Source of the DNA: Lithospermum erythrorhizon
Lineage: Eukaryota > Streptophyta > Magnoliopsida > Boraginales > Boraginaceae
DNA: 64,000 bases
Direction: 5' to 3'
NCBI GenBank assembly: GCA_019722365.1
Contig: JADFUC010000834.1
Location: 1-64,000 of the forward strand
Below are positions 36,241 through 48,975 of the stretch, piece after piece. A model generated the notes under the pieces. That model was given only the letters and a program-made list of their open reading frames with translations. It was not told the origin of the DNA and ran no database searches. The translations under genes and the position numbers were made by a program. Within the stretch, counting starts at the first letter, position 1. Every line of letters begins with the position of its first letter.

Positions 36241-36484
36241 AGGCTCATACAATAAGCGATCTCAAGGAAAATTAGTTGAAATGCGTAATGTCGAGCAGTC
36301 TTTATTAGATCTTTTGGTCAAATTGGTATACACAACTACAACGGTTAGAGATTGTGTAATAGCCTGCAAAAGCGGTAAAGGACAAGTGTTGTACGACTTC
36401 TGGCGGTGTCACTTCTGTAGAATGGTAATTGTGTGATGAACTCCCAGACGAAGACGTCATGAGTGTGGAAGTTATGCCCCCATG

Positions 36485-36860
36485 ATAAATGTACTTTGAC
36501 GGAGCGGCACACCAAGGAGGTGGAGTGACTGGAGTCGTGTTTGATCATGCCCCAACAAGACCTCCTGCCTTATTCCTTCTCCTTGAGTCATAAGTGTTCC
36601 AATAACATGGCCAGACTCAGCCTCATCTTGGGGTACCAGCATTGCGATTTTGAGCAAACCTAGTTGGAAATCTATGGAGATTCGCAGCTGATCATCGAGG
36701 CAGTGATGGGGAGAATCACGAGGCTAAGCCGAAGTTGATCCTATATCATGGGTATCTTAGAAAAACTATTATGTCAATAAGCTTTAGTCACGGCTAAAGC
36801 ATGTCCTAGAAATTGAATACGCGAGCGGATGCTCTACTTGGAGGCTTGGCCTCCTGCCCC
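36485..36860 (+). pseudogene. Element B additional RNase H (aRNH)
   Basis: The + strand reads YFDGAAHQGGGVTGVVF (36490-36543), the first strand and catalytic aspartate of the second RNase H found only in Tat-lineage plant elements. Fragments equivalent to N-M-A-E-Y and to the E-I-Y-G-D-S-Q-L-I block (seen as EIYGDSQLIIEA in one frame near 36670) follow. NTRADALLGGLAS near 36818-36855 matches the C-terminal N..ADALA.LA block. Several stops interrupt the frame. Confidence 0.75.
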
Positions 36861-37199
36861 AGTTTTCCCGGGGAGGGAAAGAAATACGAATTTATACGAG
36901 AAATAGGTCGTACCACCCATGTTTATGCCCTATGAATACGAAGAAGGTGAAATAAAACTGACCATGCTTGATAGTCACGGGGGTCGAGGCGTCATCTTGT
37001 GGAACTTAGCACTGTGACCGACTTCTCTATAACATAAAGGCTTCGGATGGCGTTTGTAAAAAATAGACATCCGACGAAGAGCCCCCCGATTCGTTTACTT
37101 CAATGACACCACATTCGAGAATCGTTAGAAGTCTTAAAGGTGTCTTTCGGTAGCGAAGCAGCCCAAGCAATGAACGAAGCTCATTCAGGAGTGTGTAGA

Positions 37200-39160
37200 G
37201 CACTCCAGTCAAGAGCCAAACTTCATTTCCAGATCAAAAGAATGTGATACTATTAGCCCTTCAGGTAAAAGGCCTTTGCATAGATGCGCCTGTCCTACCC
37301 GACCAAATTCCACACAAATTTCATCGTCAATACATGAGCCATTGAACCTGGCGAACTTAGGTAATTCGACGTAAAGGGATTAGTCGTAGTAGGGTATGCC
37401 GAGTCATTTGAGCATGTCTACATACTTGCATGTGACAACTTCTCCAAATAGGATGACGGTACCATTGTTAAGTAGAAATAAAAGAAAGTGGTACGACTTC
37501 GTATGTCCAGCTTCGTTACCGATACGGTGTCTCAAGGTGTATTATCACAGACAATGGAAAATCCTTTGACAACAAGCTAATAGCAGACCTATGTGCCAAA
37601 TTCAAGTTCAAAAAGTACCATTCGTCTATGTATTACCCACAGGCCAACGGTCTAGCGGAGGCTTTCAATAAAACCCTATGAAATATAATAAAGAAGGTGG
37701 TCTGCAAGTCTAAAAGAACCGGCATGAAAAGATGGGGGAGGCACTATGGGCATATAGAACCAAATGCAGAACTCCACTGTCAGCCCCACTCTCGTTGGTG
37801 TGTAAATTCGAGATTGTTCTCCCATTAGAGGTCCAAATTTCCTCATTAAGAGTAGCTGTGAATGAAGGAATCACCCAGGAAGAAGCCACCCAGTTGCATT
37901 CTGAGAGTTAGATTTGCTAGGCGAACAACATTTCAGCCTTGCCAATGAGTTGGGAGTGTTACCAATCATGCAAGTCTTAGAACAAAGATATTTGGAAATC
38001 AATGAAAATTGATTCCCTTTTATTATGCCACGTTGCGACAATTGTATATCGATTCATTTACCGGTTGGTTAAATGTTATTCTTTGGAACTTAGTGTTCGC
38101 CTTAGCCAATTATATTACTAGTGTGGGTTCTCATGATAATTTAAGGGGTTATGAGGCGATTGCGGGGATCTTACTCATTAATAGTTATAATAATAGTAAT
38201 TGGTGGGTATTATTATTATCTGACTTACTAATATCCCCAGGCATAAAAATTAACTGTAGCATCGGTGATATTCGAATTATATTTCATGCATGAAATTAAA
38301 CGAGACTTGTAAATTGAGATATGTATCTCTCAACATATATATTTGTCAAATATATATATTGATGAACATCAATTGGTTAAAATTGCAAGTTTAATCAATT
38401 AAGCAATTGAAATTGATGAATAACTTGATAAGTTATTTGATAGTGACTGGTGTAGTTTAATTGAGCATTAGAGATTGAGTAAAATAGAACAACTCCTTGA
38501 AGTGACTTCATTATTTGATTTGAAGCACATAACGATACGATTAAGTTAACGAGTTAAGCGATTTCTTAACGAGTTATGGTGAAAATTAGCAAATGGTATT
38601 TAAAAAGAAAGAGAGACAGGCGTTTTCATTTCGCCAAAATCAAGCTCCTTTACTGCGCCCCTCTTGAAAACCGTGACTCCCTCCCCCTTTGGAAGAGATT
38701 TTTTCTCTTCCAATTTTGTTCATACAACTCTAGCAAGTTCATCTCTCGGATTAATTCCTCTGAGTTATTAATGCGTTTCTAGAGAGGGCGTCTTTTTTGG
38801 TGTTGGTCAAGCAATTGGAGGGCTATTTGAGAAGGGACACACGTGAGGCGGCAGAGTGGGTGATTTCATTCGTCTTCCTTTTAATATAGAAACTTTCTAA
38901 GTATTCTGTACCCCAACTTATGTGTTTTTAGATTAATATACATTATTTTGAGGATTCGGGATGTATGAATTTGGTATTTTATCACGAGTAAAATTCATAC
39001 TAGATTCTAACAAAAGAGTCATCGCCCCGTCTATCAAGTTCGAGATATGGTACTTTCATTATTGAGATGACCAATTACGCACCCAAAAAGAATCACTAAA
39101 ATGGTACCTAAATGGGGCCAGACTCCATGTTAGTCAAAACTCTGTGGTCATACTGTGATC
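37200..39160 (+). pseudogene. Element B integrase, split by a solo LTR
   Basis: The catalytic core is visible as fragments: FDVKG and VYILACDNFSK (around 37370-37445, first Asp), IITDNGKSFDNKL (around 37540, second Asp) and MYYPQANGLAEAFNKTL (around 37630, Glu). AFNKTL followed by a stop and IIKKVVCKSKR is the block seen across Tat-type integrases. The C-terminal part continues to WECYQSCKS and then NKDI at 37989, where the solo LTR starts. It resumes after 39012 with NKRVIAPSIKFEIW, equivalent to the N-K-K-V-R-P-R-x-F module. Stops and shifts mean no activity. Confidence 0.8.
37989..39012 (+). mobile_element. Solo LTR (Copia-like) inside the element B integrase
   Basis: A 1024 bp insertion begins tatttggaaatc and ends ctagattctaaCA. 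The inverse of the end, tgttagaatc, is a common Ty1/copia LTR start and resembles the decayed left end. It is flanked by the perfect 5 bp duplication aaaga (37984-37988 and 39013-39017). The interrupted integrase reading resumes exactly across it. No internal coding region exists; the 94-codon frame at 38009-38293 is not recognisable as a protein. The superfamily is inferred from the ends only. Confidence 0.7.
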
Positions 39161-42100
39161 GGGAAGGCGGAAGGTGGAGCCTATAAATGGTTCTTTGCAG
39201 TGATGCTTACCCGTAAGACCCAAACGGCTCACCGATGCGAGCTTAAGCCTCTATACTCAGTATGGAATTTCAAACTATCTACTCTGAGCGCCCTTACATC
39301 CCGACATGACTCCCCAAAATCCTATCTCGCTCTTGGTAGGCTTAAAAATACCAGTCAAACTCTCGGATAAAAATTCTAAAGGGTCCAAACAAATGAACTA
39401 CGTTTGGCTTGATCCCCAAGAAAACCTCGAGGTACGTAGGCAGTTTGATATACCAAGCTCAGCCATAACTTTGTAAGGATTGTCTTTTTTCCATCAAAAG
39501 AAATAGGGAAGGGATCAATATTGGCAGAAATAACACAAAAAATATATAATAATAATAGTATATGAAAACGGAGAAAGCAGCAGTATACCATGTGACCATC
39601 TAAAATACATCAAAAGGGGAAGTATCCCAAAGTGCGGAAAATAAACCTAAAAAATAACTAGAAGGGTTATAAACCACCGAGTGCGTCGGCGTCGTTCAAG
39701 GCATGCCTAAATCACAGTAATCTGAGCCCACAGCGGTGCTTACAAAAGTACCTTGTCGACCCGCAGTCGCAACATGATCAACTTGTTTTCGGTCCCCAGA
39801 AGTCGAACAAAGGCAGAACCAAATACGGCAAAGAGCAGTACCGGCCCGAGGCCGCGCCTCTGTCAGATAACTTCTGTCCAATTGCGTCGATAGTGAGCCC
39901 GGACTGGTAAGCCGTCCTGTTACACAAGGCTAAAGATGAAACCTTTGGAATGAGCATCTTGAAGAAGTAGCAGATGTAGTCTCGAACAAACAAATCCATA
40001 AGTTAATCGATAAAAGAAGTTCTCGAGAAGGCATCATAGGAAAATGGGATCATGGCCCCAAATCAGCCTCCAACCGTCGAAGGAACTTTCTGACCATATA
40101 CGAGATGTGACACCGAGCACCGCAAAGAGGGCGCCGCGCAGGCAATCCGCTTACAGGGTGGCCCAGCAGCGGTGTGTCTGGCGAGAGAGTGGCTCGAGGA
40201 AAAGGCGAATAGAAGCCATCACTAGCTGAAAAGAAAAGCCAAAAACATGAACCTTAGTAATATGATATAAAGTATGAAGCAGTAAGAGATACACTAAGGA
40301 CAAAGGAATGGGAAATCCTAAAGAATCGCCCGCGTATACTCGGTCTAAGTAAGTAAAAGCCTTTGAGACCAATCCTTAGGACCCAGAAGGCCTCTACGAG
40401 AGCATATCCCAGTATGTGGCATGCTATCTAGAAGTGCGAACATTCTACCTAAGTACAACATAGCCTAGATCATGAACCCTCAAGAGTATGCAATCCCTGA
40501 GAAACTACATCTCTATGAGATGGGATGATATGATATAAAACTACGTTGTCTAGGACTAGAAGTTCAGATACTATCGAGTAGAAATAAACGGGCTATATAT
40601 ACTTCCATAGATGAGCACGATCCACAGTGAATTAGAGATCCTACTCGCTGATAGCGCACTCAACAAGGGAAGTAAGTTTATTTGCATTGAGATAGAGACA
40701 ATCATAGCAAGTGAATGTTGAGATCTTTACTCGCGAAGTTATCGCTGCTTCACGATCCTGAAAATAACTCATGCATGAAGCATGTAGTTCATGAGCTAGA
40801 GAAGAAACAGGGGATGAGTACTGAGACCTTACCCCCATAAGCTAACTCAAGATCATATTAAAACAAAAGAATAAGGGAAAACGGGATAGGGATGAACATG
40901 GATGCTAAGAATCCTACCAAAGGAACCTTGATGCAAATAAATCAAAGCCATAAATCAATTCAAGAATAGAAGTATTTCAATATATCCAATAAGCCTTGGT
41001 ATGATACTCCATGAATTAGAGACATCCAAGAGCGAACCATGTTCCTCAAACTCAAACACTATGACAAAAACAAGCATCAAAGACAAATAAGAAATGCTAT
41101 TGTCCCCAAAGGGATTTCGGCACAGCAGGCTAACATAGAAAATTTTTAGGGATATACTACATTATAGAAAACTCAAGACCTTCGGGTGGACTTTTGGATC
41201 CTTTAATTCGATAAGCGAGCAATTATATATGAATTTCTAAAGTTAAATATCAAGAATATCAAAAAAAATTCCACTGAGCAGATTCTGCCTTGCGAATGAA
41301 TCTACCAATTGCTCAAGTGGAAGCCCACTGATAAGAGACCAGTGCCAAAAATCGACCTCTTACGTGCCTTCAATTTGAGTACGTGAATCGTGCTTGAGCA
41401 GGATAATGGCATTCACAATCGCAATTTTAAGTGTGAATCACTAAGCAGAGCAACTCAAAAAGCAGTTCTGAGGCCCGTCGCAATTCCAAGAATTATGGGA
41501 AAATATCGGGGTGTTTACATTCATAGGAAAATAACTCGTGTGAATTTCATAATATTCCAATAAGTAACGAAGTGGAAATAAAATCACAAAATCGAAAATA
41601 ATGTGCTGAAAAATTCAGCAAACAAATTCAAGCCATAGAATGTTAATTTCATGATTATTCTTGAAGCATTAACATGGAATTAAAGTTTATCATGACATTA
41701 TCAAACTATATTCTATGACATAAATACGTAACAATAAGGATAAGAGGGTTTAAAAATCCAAGTCAAGAATGCCACCACTTTGAGATCCTACTAAAAAAGA
41801 AACCAAAATTATGAGACAATAGCTCAAGACAAATAAGAAAGATATTAAAAAGACAAAAAATTTATCCCTTCCCATACTTTGATGCTCGAAAATTAGAGAA
41901 GGAAGAGGAAGAATTTGTGTCAATTTTTTATGAAAGCTCTCCTTTATATAGACAAAGGTTGCAAGGATAACAGAAAATAAAGTAAATTGATCATCAAGTA
42001 GGAAAAGTTCCCAAAAAATATATTCCCATGCAAGTGTATGGGATTTTTCGATGTCGCCATCCCAGATAGGGGTATTAGAATTCTGGACCGGGGCGGCTTC

Positions 42101-42379
42101 GGGTTATTCCTAATCGACTTATTACCTTAAAAGTAAATATGATTATTGTAATAGGACAAAAGGAAACAAGTGGTAATCAAGTAACTAGTTATTACCATAA
42201 AAAGCAAAAAATGACCTTCCTACTTCCTAGATGGTTCGACTACTACTAGATACTCGGGTCCGAGGTTCGTCTTTTTTACCGGATATAATATCTTGTTCGG
42301 TTACACAAGAAAATCAAAATAAATGCCCGAAAAATTCCAAAAAAATCAGAAAAATTCCAAAAAATATGGAAATAATTTT
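39161..42379. other. Element B 3' untranslated region
   Basis: After the integrase the sequence loses coding character. It contains the aactacgtttggcttgatcc module (about 39393) also present twice in element A. The remaining short frames are not supported as genes. Length (over 3 kb) is in keeping with Tat/Ogre elements. Confidence 0.55.
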
Positions 42380-42700
42380 AGACCCATAGGAGGTCAAAAT
42401 TAATTATCCATAAAATTAACATGACTTTAATTCATGTTAAACCTATCCCGAATTAATTTTCAACGTATCCCTAGAATATTTGAAAATTAATTCGAAAACG
42501 CGTGAAGTTAATTCTAAATCCACATGAGATTGAAACTAACTTCATTAAATGTCCGACATGACTTAAATTCATGTCGACTAGAGTTAAATTCAACGATATA
42601 TAATTAGTGCGGAATGAGATTAATCTTAGACTATCAATAAATTGAGTTAGACCTTGCATGACATTAAATGCAAGTCAAAGCGATGCAGCGTATACCAAAT
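42380..42700. repeat. Palindromic catgacttaaattcatg repeats before the 3' LTR of element B
   Basis: catgactttaattcatg (42420) and catgacttaaattcatg (42558) lie in the same context as at 14180-14530 in element A (aattaattatccataaaatt just upstream, then cctatcc and gaattaattt). Confidence 0.6.
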
Positions 42701-42775
42701 TCATGTTGGCATTAAAAGACTGTCCGGGTCGAAGCCCGACACTTACCAAGTATGTGCCCGAGTTCAAGGGGCATT

Positions 42776-44552
42776 TGTAGACAGTCGAAATTTATTAATT
42801 AATTTCAATTCAATTCAATTTATTTTAATCGATGAAATTAATTAAATAAAATTGATCGAATGAGTTACACGTGGCGATTAGGGCCTTGACTCGAAATCCA
42901 ATAAAAATTGAACAAGTGTAAAATAATAAGGGTTCCTGGGAATTAAGCCCCTGGAATTAATCGAAGTCAAAATTACGATTCATACATTAATTAAGCGTAA
43001 ATTTTAAACTCGGACGAGGGTTTCCGATAAAATAGCCATGAATTAAATGTCAATTAAAATTAAGGTTCGAAAATCCCTATTTTTATTACAATAAAATCAT
43101 CTATTTTAGCCTAAATGGGAGTTTTGGAAGCTATGTGGCTCAAAATAAAGATTCTAGAAAGAAAGGGTTAAAACAAAGACTCCAAGAAGTTTGCGGCTAA
43201 TGCAATCTCACGTTTCACCTGAAAGAGATCCCAATCTTCCTTTTCTTCCAAACTCGGCTTCCATTATCTGCTTTGCTTAGGCAAAACTAATTTACATCAA
43301 ATGGATTGAGGATCTTGCCTCAAAATCAACGGTCAAGATTGTAATCCATGTGATTATGGACCCGACCAATCGAGGAAGGAGGCAGCCTATAAATATACTT
43401 CCCAATCTATAAGCGAAATGGGGAACAACCTCAAAACAAACAAAAAATATAACAAAAAAGCTGTTGAGAGAATTTAGCAAAAAAACAACTCTACGGGTAT
43501 TTCTTCATAGAAAACCTTTGAAGTTTGTTGCTTTTCATGTGAAAACTACCACAGAACCACCAAAACACTAAAATCTTGACTCGAAGACCCGAAATGAAAC
43601 TAAATTGAGGCTGAGTGAGAACACAAAAATCATCAACACCAAGATCGAAATAGAGCCTAATAGTAAGAGCTAGGTTGAATTACTACACAAGCACAATTAC
43701 CGGGAACAACACCCAAAAACTAATCGAAGTCTAATCAATTTAGCTACCATGAATCAAATCGCTACGAGTTAAGCCATAAAGGCCTATGTAAATCATAAGC
43801 GGAGGATATAGGTAAGCATGTACATGCACTTTGTCAAGAAAACATGGAGTAAGGCTGTGAGCACCTTCTTGGCAGTAACAAGAATATCCATACAAGATAG
43901 CACTTGAATATGTGATAAGCTACAAAGTACCCGAACTCGGTATATCCGTATCCACGCGTAATATCACAGGGGAAAGATGAGTAAAATTTCTTCGCACCAA
44001 CTCAGTCATTTACTTGGGATCAAGGCTGCTAAAATACCCGAAGCTAGACACATAGTCAAATCAAGTCTAAGTCCCGACTCAGTCTAAAGACCAAGATCAA
44101 GTCTAGGCTGACCATGCAGTATATCTTTGCTAAGGCTCCTCAATTTCGGACGTATCCAGTCAAAGACCCGAGTCGACACTAAGTCTTATCAGTCTAGGAT
44201 CTACAAGTCCATACTTCTGCTCTGATCTCATATCAAATCGAGGCACAAAAGCAAGTCCCGACTTAAAGATCACATAACGGTCAAAGCACAAATTCAAATC
44301 CATTTCAGGATCACATGCTTGGTCCAAGCCTGAAATCCGGCTCATTTCGGGCGCCTAAATCCATCGAAGTCGAAGACTACATAATCCAAGTCCGACAACT
44401 TAAGCGGTCAACAATCCGTTTAGAGAAGCGATAAGTGATAGTCGGACAATCATCGATAAACATTTCTTTGTACTGGGCGTAGATTTTTCCAAAAGGATTT
44501 TATTGTATTAGTGCAGCATTACTCATAAATAATAAAATATTTACTTGATTAC
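42776..44552 (+). mobile_element. Element B, 3' LTR
   Basis: It starts TGTAGACAGTCGAAATTTATT after the tract aaggggcatt and ends near ...aaaatatttacttgattac, followed by gtaac and satellite sequence. It shares the cgaatgagttacacgtggcg, cctaatagtaagag and aataataaaat blocks with its relatives. Length is about 1.78 kb. Confidence 0.8.
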
Positions 44553-44557
44553 GTAAC

Positions 44558-44938
44558 TTCAAAGATAAACAATAAAAAAATGAATATAAATAACTAACAA
44601 AATATTATAATTCATTAAAACTAAGATAATAACTTAAAATACAAAAATAGATCCGGCGTGTAGATGCAACGTCGGCGTGCGCGCCTCAATATTTATTATA
44701 CTGCTGGTTTCTTTAGCAATTGTACTAGCCAAATATTATGATTGTCGTCCCGGTAGCTCGTATCTTTGGATTTATATTTCATATTCTAATAATTACTAAC
44801 ACGAATAATTTCTCAGGTAATTACTCAAACAAAATATATTAATTATTTAGGACAATAATTTAACAAATTAATGTTTATAAAACAAAAAAAAATTAACATA
44901 AATACTTAAATTCATGAAAACTAACTCAATATCTATAA
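44558..44938. repeat. Satellite unit 3 remainder and start of unit 4
   Basis: ttcaaagataaacaat resumes satellite position 107, exactly where unit 3 broke off at 28518. With 28413-28518 it adds up to one unit of about 463 bp. A new unit starts at 44915 (gaaaactaactcaatat) and is lost after about 24 bases. Confidence 0.85.
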
Positions 44939-46626
44939 GTTTTTTAGCAAGCGTATGTAGTGTACCCTCAGAAGTACTTTAAGTATCTGTTTTATACATT
45001 GAGAAATCAGTTAAACCAACACATATTGTGTGTTTGGTCTATTGTTGAGCACATACTGCACGTTCACTCGAAGCAAAAATGGAAAAAATTTCTCTAGTAG
45101 AAAATCATTCCCGGAGAAATATATGCACTCTCATAAATAGCACTTTTCAACCAATAATGAGCGAGATAGTACTCTCCCTTAGCTTCTATCGTACATCATC
45201 TCGGTCCTAAAAAATGCCTCAATGTCGCGTTCCTAGTTCTAATAGGTAATAGGTATATAATCAATGTGAGATAGCTAATAAATTAAGTTAGTCATTGGCT
45301 CATTGCTCATCTTTAATATCCATGAAAATTATATCGTTCTTATTGTTTATTATTTTTTTTTCTCTAACGATAGAAGTTATAAATTACATATGATATTAGA
45401 TATTAACTAAATTCCAAACTAAGCAAATGGAAGTCTAAGCTCCAAAAAAACAACTTGTCTTCTTTCTGAAGTCTGCTGCATATTCTGAATTTGACAAACT
45501 TACTATAAGTGAGTTTTGTGATCGATTCCTGCAATAATTTATGAGTATCAATTATTCAATTGAAACATTAGAGTAAGTGTCATCCATTTATTTCATTTGA
45601 TTTTATTGAAAATGGATTCGTAGTCGCTATTCGTCGAATGCGCACTAGCTTAGGTAGATCTCGGGCTCACCTAATAGCTTGCAAATCATGTCAGCCCGAT
45701 AAATCATACTAGACAAGTCGTGTGTGACGGGTTCGACCAAAAAAATATTGGTAGGAAGAATTGAATAATCCATTTTGTTTTGATTTATACTCCCTCGGTT
45801 CCAATTTAGTTGATCATGTAGAAAATTTCGTATGTTCCTTTTCACTTGATCGTTTATGTTTTCAATGTAACATTTTGCATTGAACTTTTAAATTCTTTGA
45901 CATCATTGGTTTGTCTCATAATATTCTTATTTTTATTGGTTTATAATTTTCTGTCTCTTTGAAAATAATAAAATTAATTAGTCTTTTAATAAATCAATTT
46001 TAATTTACATGATCAACTAAATAGGAATGTATGGAATAAAAGTTAAAATAGTAAGAGAAGAACGGAAAGAAGACCAAAATGCCAAATGGGTGATGAAGAA
46101 TCAGAGCCTAATCCAGTAATGATCCACAATGATAAACCCATTTGGGAGTTCTGACACATAAAAACTTCTCCACCAACCAATTCTCCATCCTAAATCTCAT
46201 CCTCCCCCATCATTATCAATTCATCATCCCATCCATCACATTTTCCTATGTGGATAGCTTATAAAACAATTGTTCATAACATATGTGCCTCATTGGATTG
46301 TACTCAGTAAAAGTTTGGAAACATTACAAGTTTACAACCTACCAAAATATACAGGCCAAGCGAAAACAAATAAGTCAATTATTTTTCTTTCCGTATTAGA
46401 CCTTTTCAATTTTTAAGATTAAAATTTGGTTCTAGTCGAAATATATTTTCGGATAATAAACTTTGATTTAATTAAAAAAAGTTGTTGATCACTTGTGCTC
46501 AATTTGATCATTCGTCATAATAGTTTGATATTTTCATGCTATATGGTAACCCTATTATGTATTTTATGCTATACTTGTCATTATTATGTACCGTAATTCA
46601 TTAAATTAATTTCAAGAAAATCGTAC
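44939..46626. other. Intergenic, with one Stowaway-like MITE
   Basis: Apart from the MITE at 45789-46037 I see no gene, RNA or transposon structure. Confidence 0.4.
45789..46037. mobile_element. Stowaway-like MITE
   Basis: The left end ctccctcggttccaatttag runs into ttgatcatgta. The right end, in reverse complement, reads ttccatacattcctatttag then ttgatcatgtaaa. The inverted repeats extend some 35 bases. It is about 250 bp, AT-rich, non-coding and preceded by ta. Confidence 0.75.
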
Positions 46627-48240
46627 TGTAGGTAGTCGAATTTTATTAATTATTTTTAATTAAATTTAGTTTATTTAAATTAATTAAAATAATTAAATAA
46701 AGACCAATCACACAATTACATGTGTCGATTAGGCTTCTGACGAGCGACCAATTACAATCTGCACGTAAATTAAGAGTTCATATTTTTAGTCACCGAAATT
46801 AATTAAAGTGGTGAAATTAGGTTTTATCATTAATTAAAAACCCAATTATACATCTCGTGTGATGATGTGGCATTAAAATATTATTACCTAAATTTACGGG
46901 ATTATAATAATAAATCGGGCCGAAAAAATCGAATTAAAAAATGCTGATAAACTGATTCAAAACGACGAGTGAATAAAAAATAAAGAAATTAGGGTAAAGT
47001 ATTATTCTTGAAAAGCAAGAAAGCAAAAGGCAGCAGAGATTTGCGTTCACCAATATCGGCCGAGATTTGGGTTTTTAAATATTATTTTATTTAAATCGAC
47101 CAATTAGAAGAAAGTCCATTAGCCTATAAATACCCCTACCTCAACCAATCCAAAAACACACCTTCACAATAAATAAAAAATACAAACAAAGTTCTCATGT
47201 TAATTTAACATAAAACAACTCTCGCCGTGATTTCTTCATGTAAAAACCTCTATTGTTGCTTTCAAATAAAAACCACCTACGTAACCATCAAAACACCGAA
47301 ATCTTCAACTTATAGTTCTAAATAGCATTCTAAATCAAGGGAACTGGACAAGAATACAAAATCTTTCAACTCCAAGATCAAAATAGGTGTCTAATATTAA
47401 GAGTTGGGTTGAATTACTACACAAACACAGTAATTTCAGGATCAACTACCAAAAACTGATGAGAATCTAATCAATTCAGGTCTCATAAATCAAATCACTG
47501 CATGATTAAGCCACAGCGCCCTCAGATAAATCATAGCAAGTGAGATATAAGTTGCATGCTAAATTTCATATCTATCTGTCAAGAAATATGGAATAAGTCA
47601 GCACAAGACCATATCGACAAAGAATAAAAGATATCCATACAAAGATAAAGACTTCAATATCGCAGCAGTTAAAGAAAGTACCCTAACTCGGTGATTGCTG
47701 TAATGGGCCAGACGCTAAGGCACCCAAGCTAAACATAGCTAAATCAAGTCTAAGTCTCAAGACTAAGTCCAGCATCAAGATCAAGCGCTAGACAACCACA
47801 CCTAAGATATCGCCAAGCATGGCCTCCCTCGGTCACATATCCAAGTCAAAAGCACTGCTCCAAGACTAAATCTCTATCCAATCTGTGTGATCACATCATC
47901 CGCGCCTCCTATCTGGCCTCACATCCAAATCGAAGCACAACTAAATCCAATTTTAGGGATCATATAACGATCCAAGATAAATCTAAATCCATCTCGCATC
48001 ACATACCCAAAAGACAAATCCAAATTTCATTATAGGCGCCTAAACCAAGACTCAAATCCAAGTCAAGTTCAAGACTACATAAATTCAAATCCAAAGATCT
48101 CAAGCAAATAAGAACTGCTTAATAATGATTGATAATGACCAATCGCTTCGATAAATCTACTTTGTGCCTAAAGGATTTTTCAAGTGATTTTATCAGACAG
48201 CCCATACATTATAAATAATAAAATCTTTCTAGACGTTACA
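46627..48240 (+). mobile_element. Element C, 5' LTR (1614 bp)
   Basis: It starts TGTAGGTAGTCGAATTTTATT and ends ...aaaatctttctagacgttaCA. It has the shared blocks of the A/B family (cacaattacatgtgtcgatta, ctaatattaagag, gggttgaatt, ataaataataaaatctttct). It is the best-preserved 5' LTR of the family in the window. Confidence 0.8.
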
Positions 48241-48975
48241 AATCTTGGGTACGCCCGGTGGAGTATTCAGACTTTCATCATCATGGACTCAAAAATGGTT
48301 CCAAGGGGCCTAAACCGACTTTTCTCCATGTTCCAAGGAATACTACAAGGTGCTGGAGTCACAACAAGCGGTCTATCGACATGCAGATCTGCTGTGCGTG
48401 TACTTCTAATCACGCCAAGTAAACCAAGCAAATTCTTGTGGCATGTAGCCTCGAATGGGCCGGAGGACGCAGAACATCAGCCATGTGCTACATCCAACTC
48501 ATCCATGAACGGGCTTACAAAGCTTGGAAAGATGCTGTCTTCACACCGACTTTCCAAATTCTATGTACGGTCATGATTTGACGGGTATTACCACCTCGGG
48601 AGGAGCAAGTAGCTTCAATAGTAAAGGTGATCGAAGACATGGCCGAGCAGATGCAGCTCCAAAGTGAGGCATTATCTAACATGGCTAGGAAGATGCAAGA
48701 ACACGAGCAACATCAGCAGGTAATAGAAGCGACCCTGAGGACCCTACTCCCTCAAGAGGCGCCTAACACCTCAAAGGATGCAACAGAAACTCATCTCACC
48801 CTACCATGTCGCACTTGGTTAATGCATCGCTGACAACCAACAAAGCTGTGAATACCCCATGCCAGATCACTGACGGAACAAACCCCGTGATCACAATCCT
48901 CAGGAGTTCATATCAGTAATTAAAGACAATCAGGACGAGGTCACTCCCTCATACTCCTATGTCAAGCCCTACACC
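48241..48975 (+). pseudogene. Element C, leader and start of gag
   Basis: Directly after the LTR, ttgggtacgcccggtgg resembles the conserved sequence behind 5' LTRs of Tat elements; I do not assign the primer tRNA. The frame from 48283 (MDSKMVPRGL) and the frame from 48627 (MAEQMQLQSEALSNMARKMQ then EHEQHQQVIEATLRTL) look like the N-terminal, coiled-coil-like part of gag. Everything from mid gag to the middle of the 3' LTR is deleted. Confidence 0.55.

Larger units (their letters stand above)
32944..42775 (+). mobile_element. Element B, internal region of a Tat/Ogre-lineage Ty3/gypsy element
   Basis: It contains gag, RT, RNase H, an additional RNase H and integrase in that order, then a long 3' untranslated region, the catgacttaaattcatg repeats and a purine tract before the 3' LTR. 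The second RNase H between the first and the integrase is diagnostic of the Tat lineage. The 5' LTR and the very start of gag are missing: the sequence begins in a region equivalent to about 6975 of element A, straight against satellite DNA. Many stops and shifts make it non-functional. Confidence 0.8.

Noticed and set aside
38009..38293. 94-codon frame between integrase parts
   Set aside because: It falls inside the solo LTR with aaaga target duplications; no recognisable protein.
28519..44552. A single full-length element with 5' LTR at 28519 and 3' LTR at 42776
   Set aside because: Satellite sequence follows the first LTR directly after a perfect target duplication, so that LTR is complete by itself. 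A duplication and deletion history explains the arrangement better.
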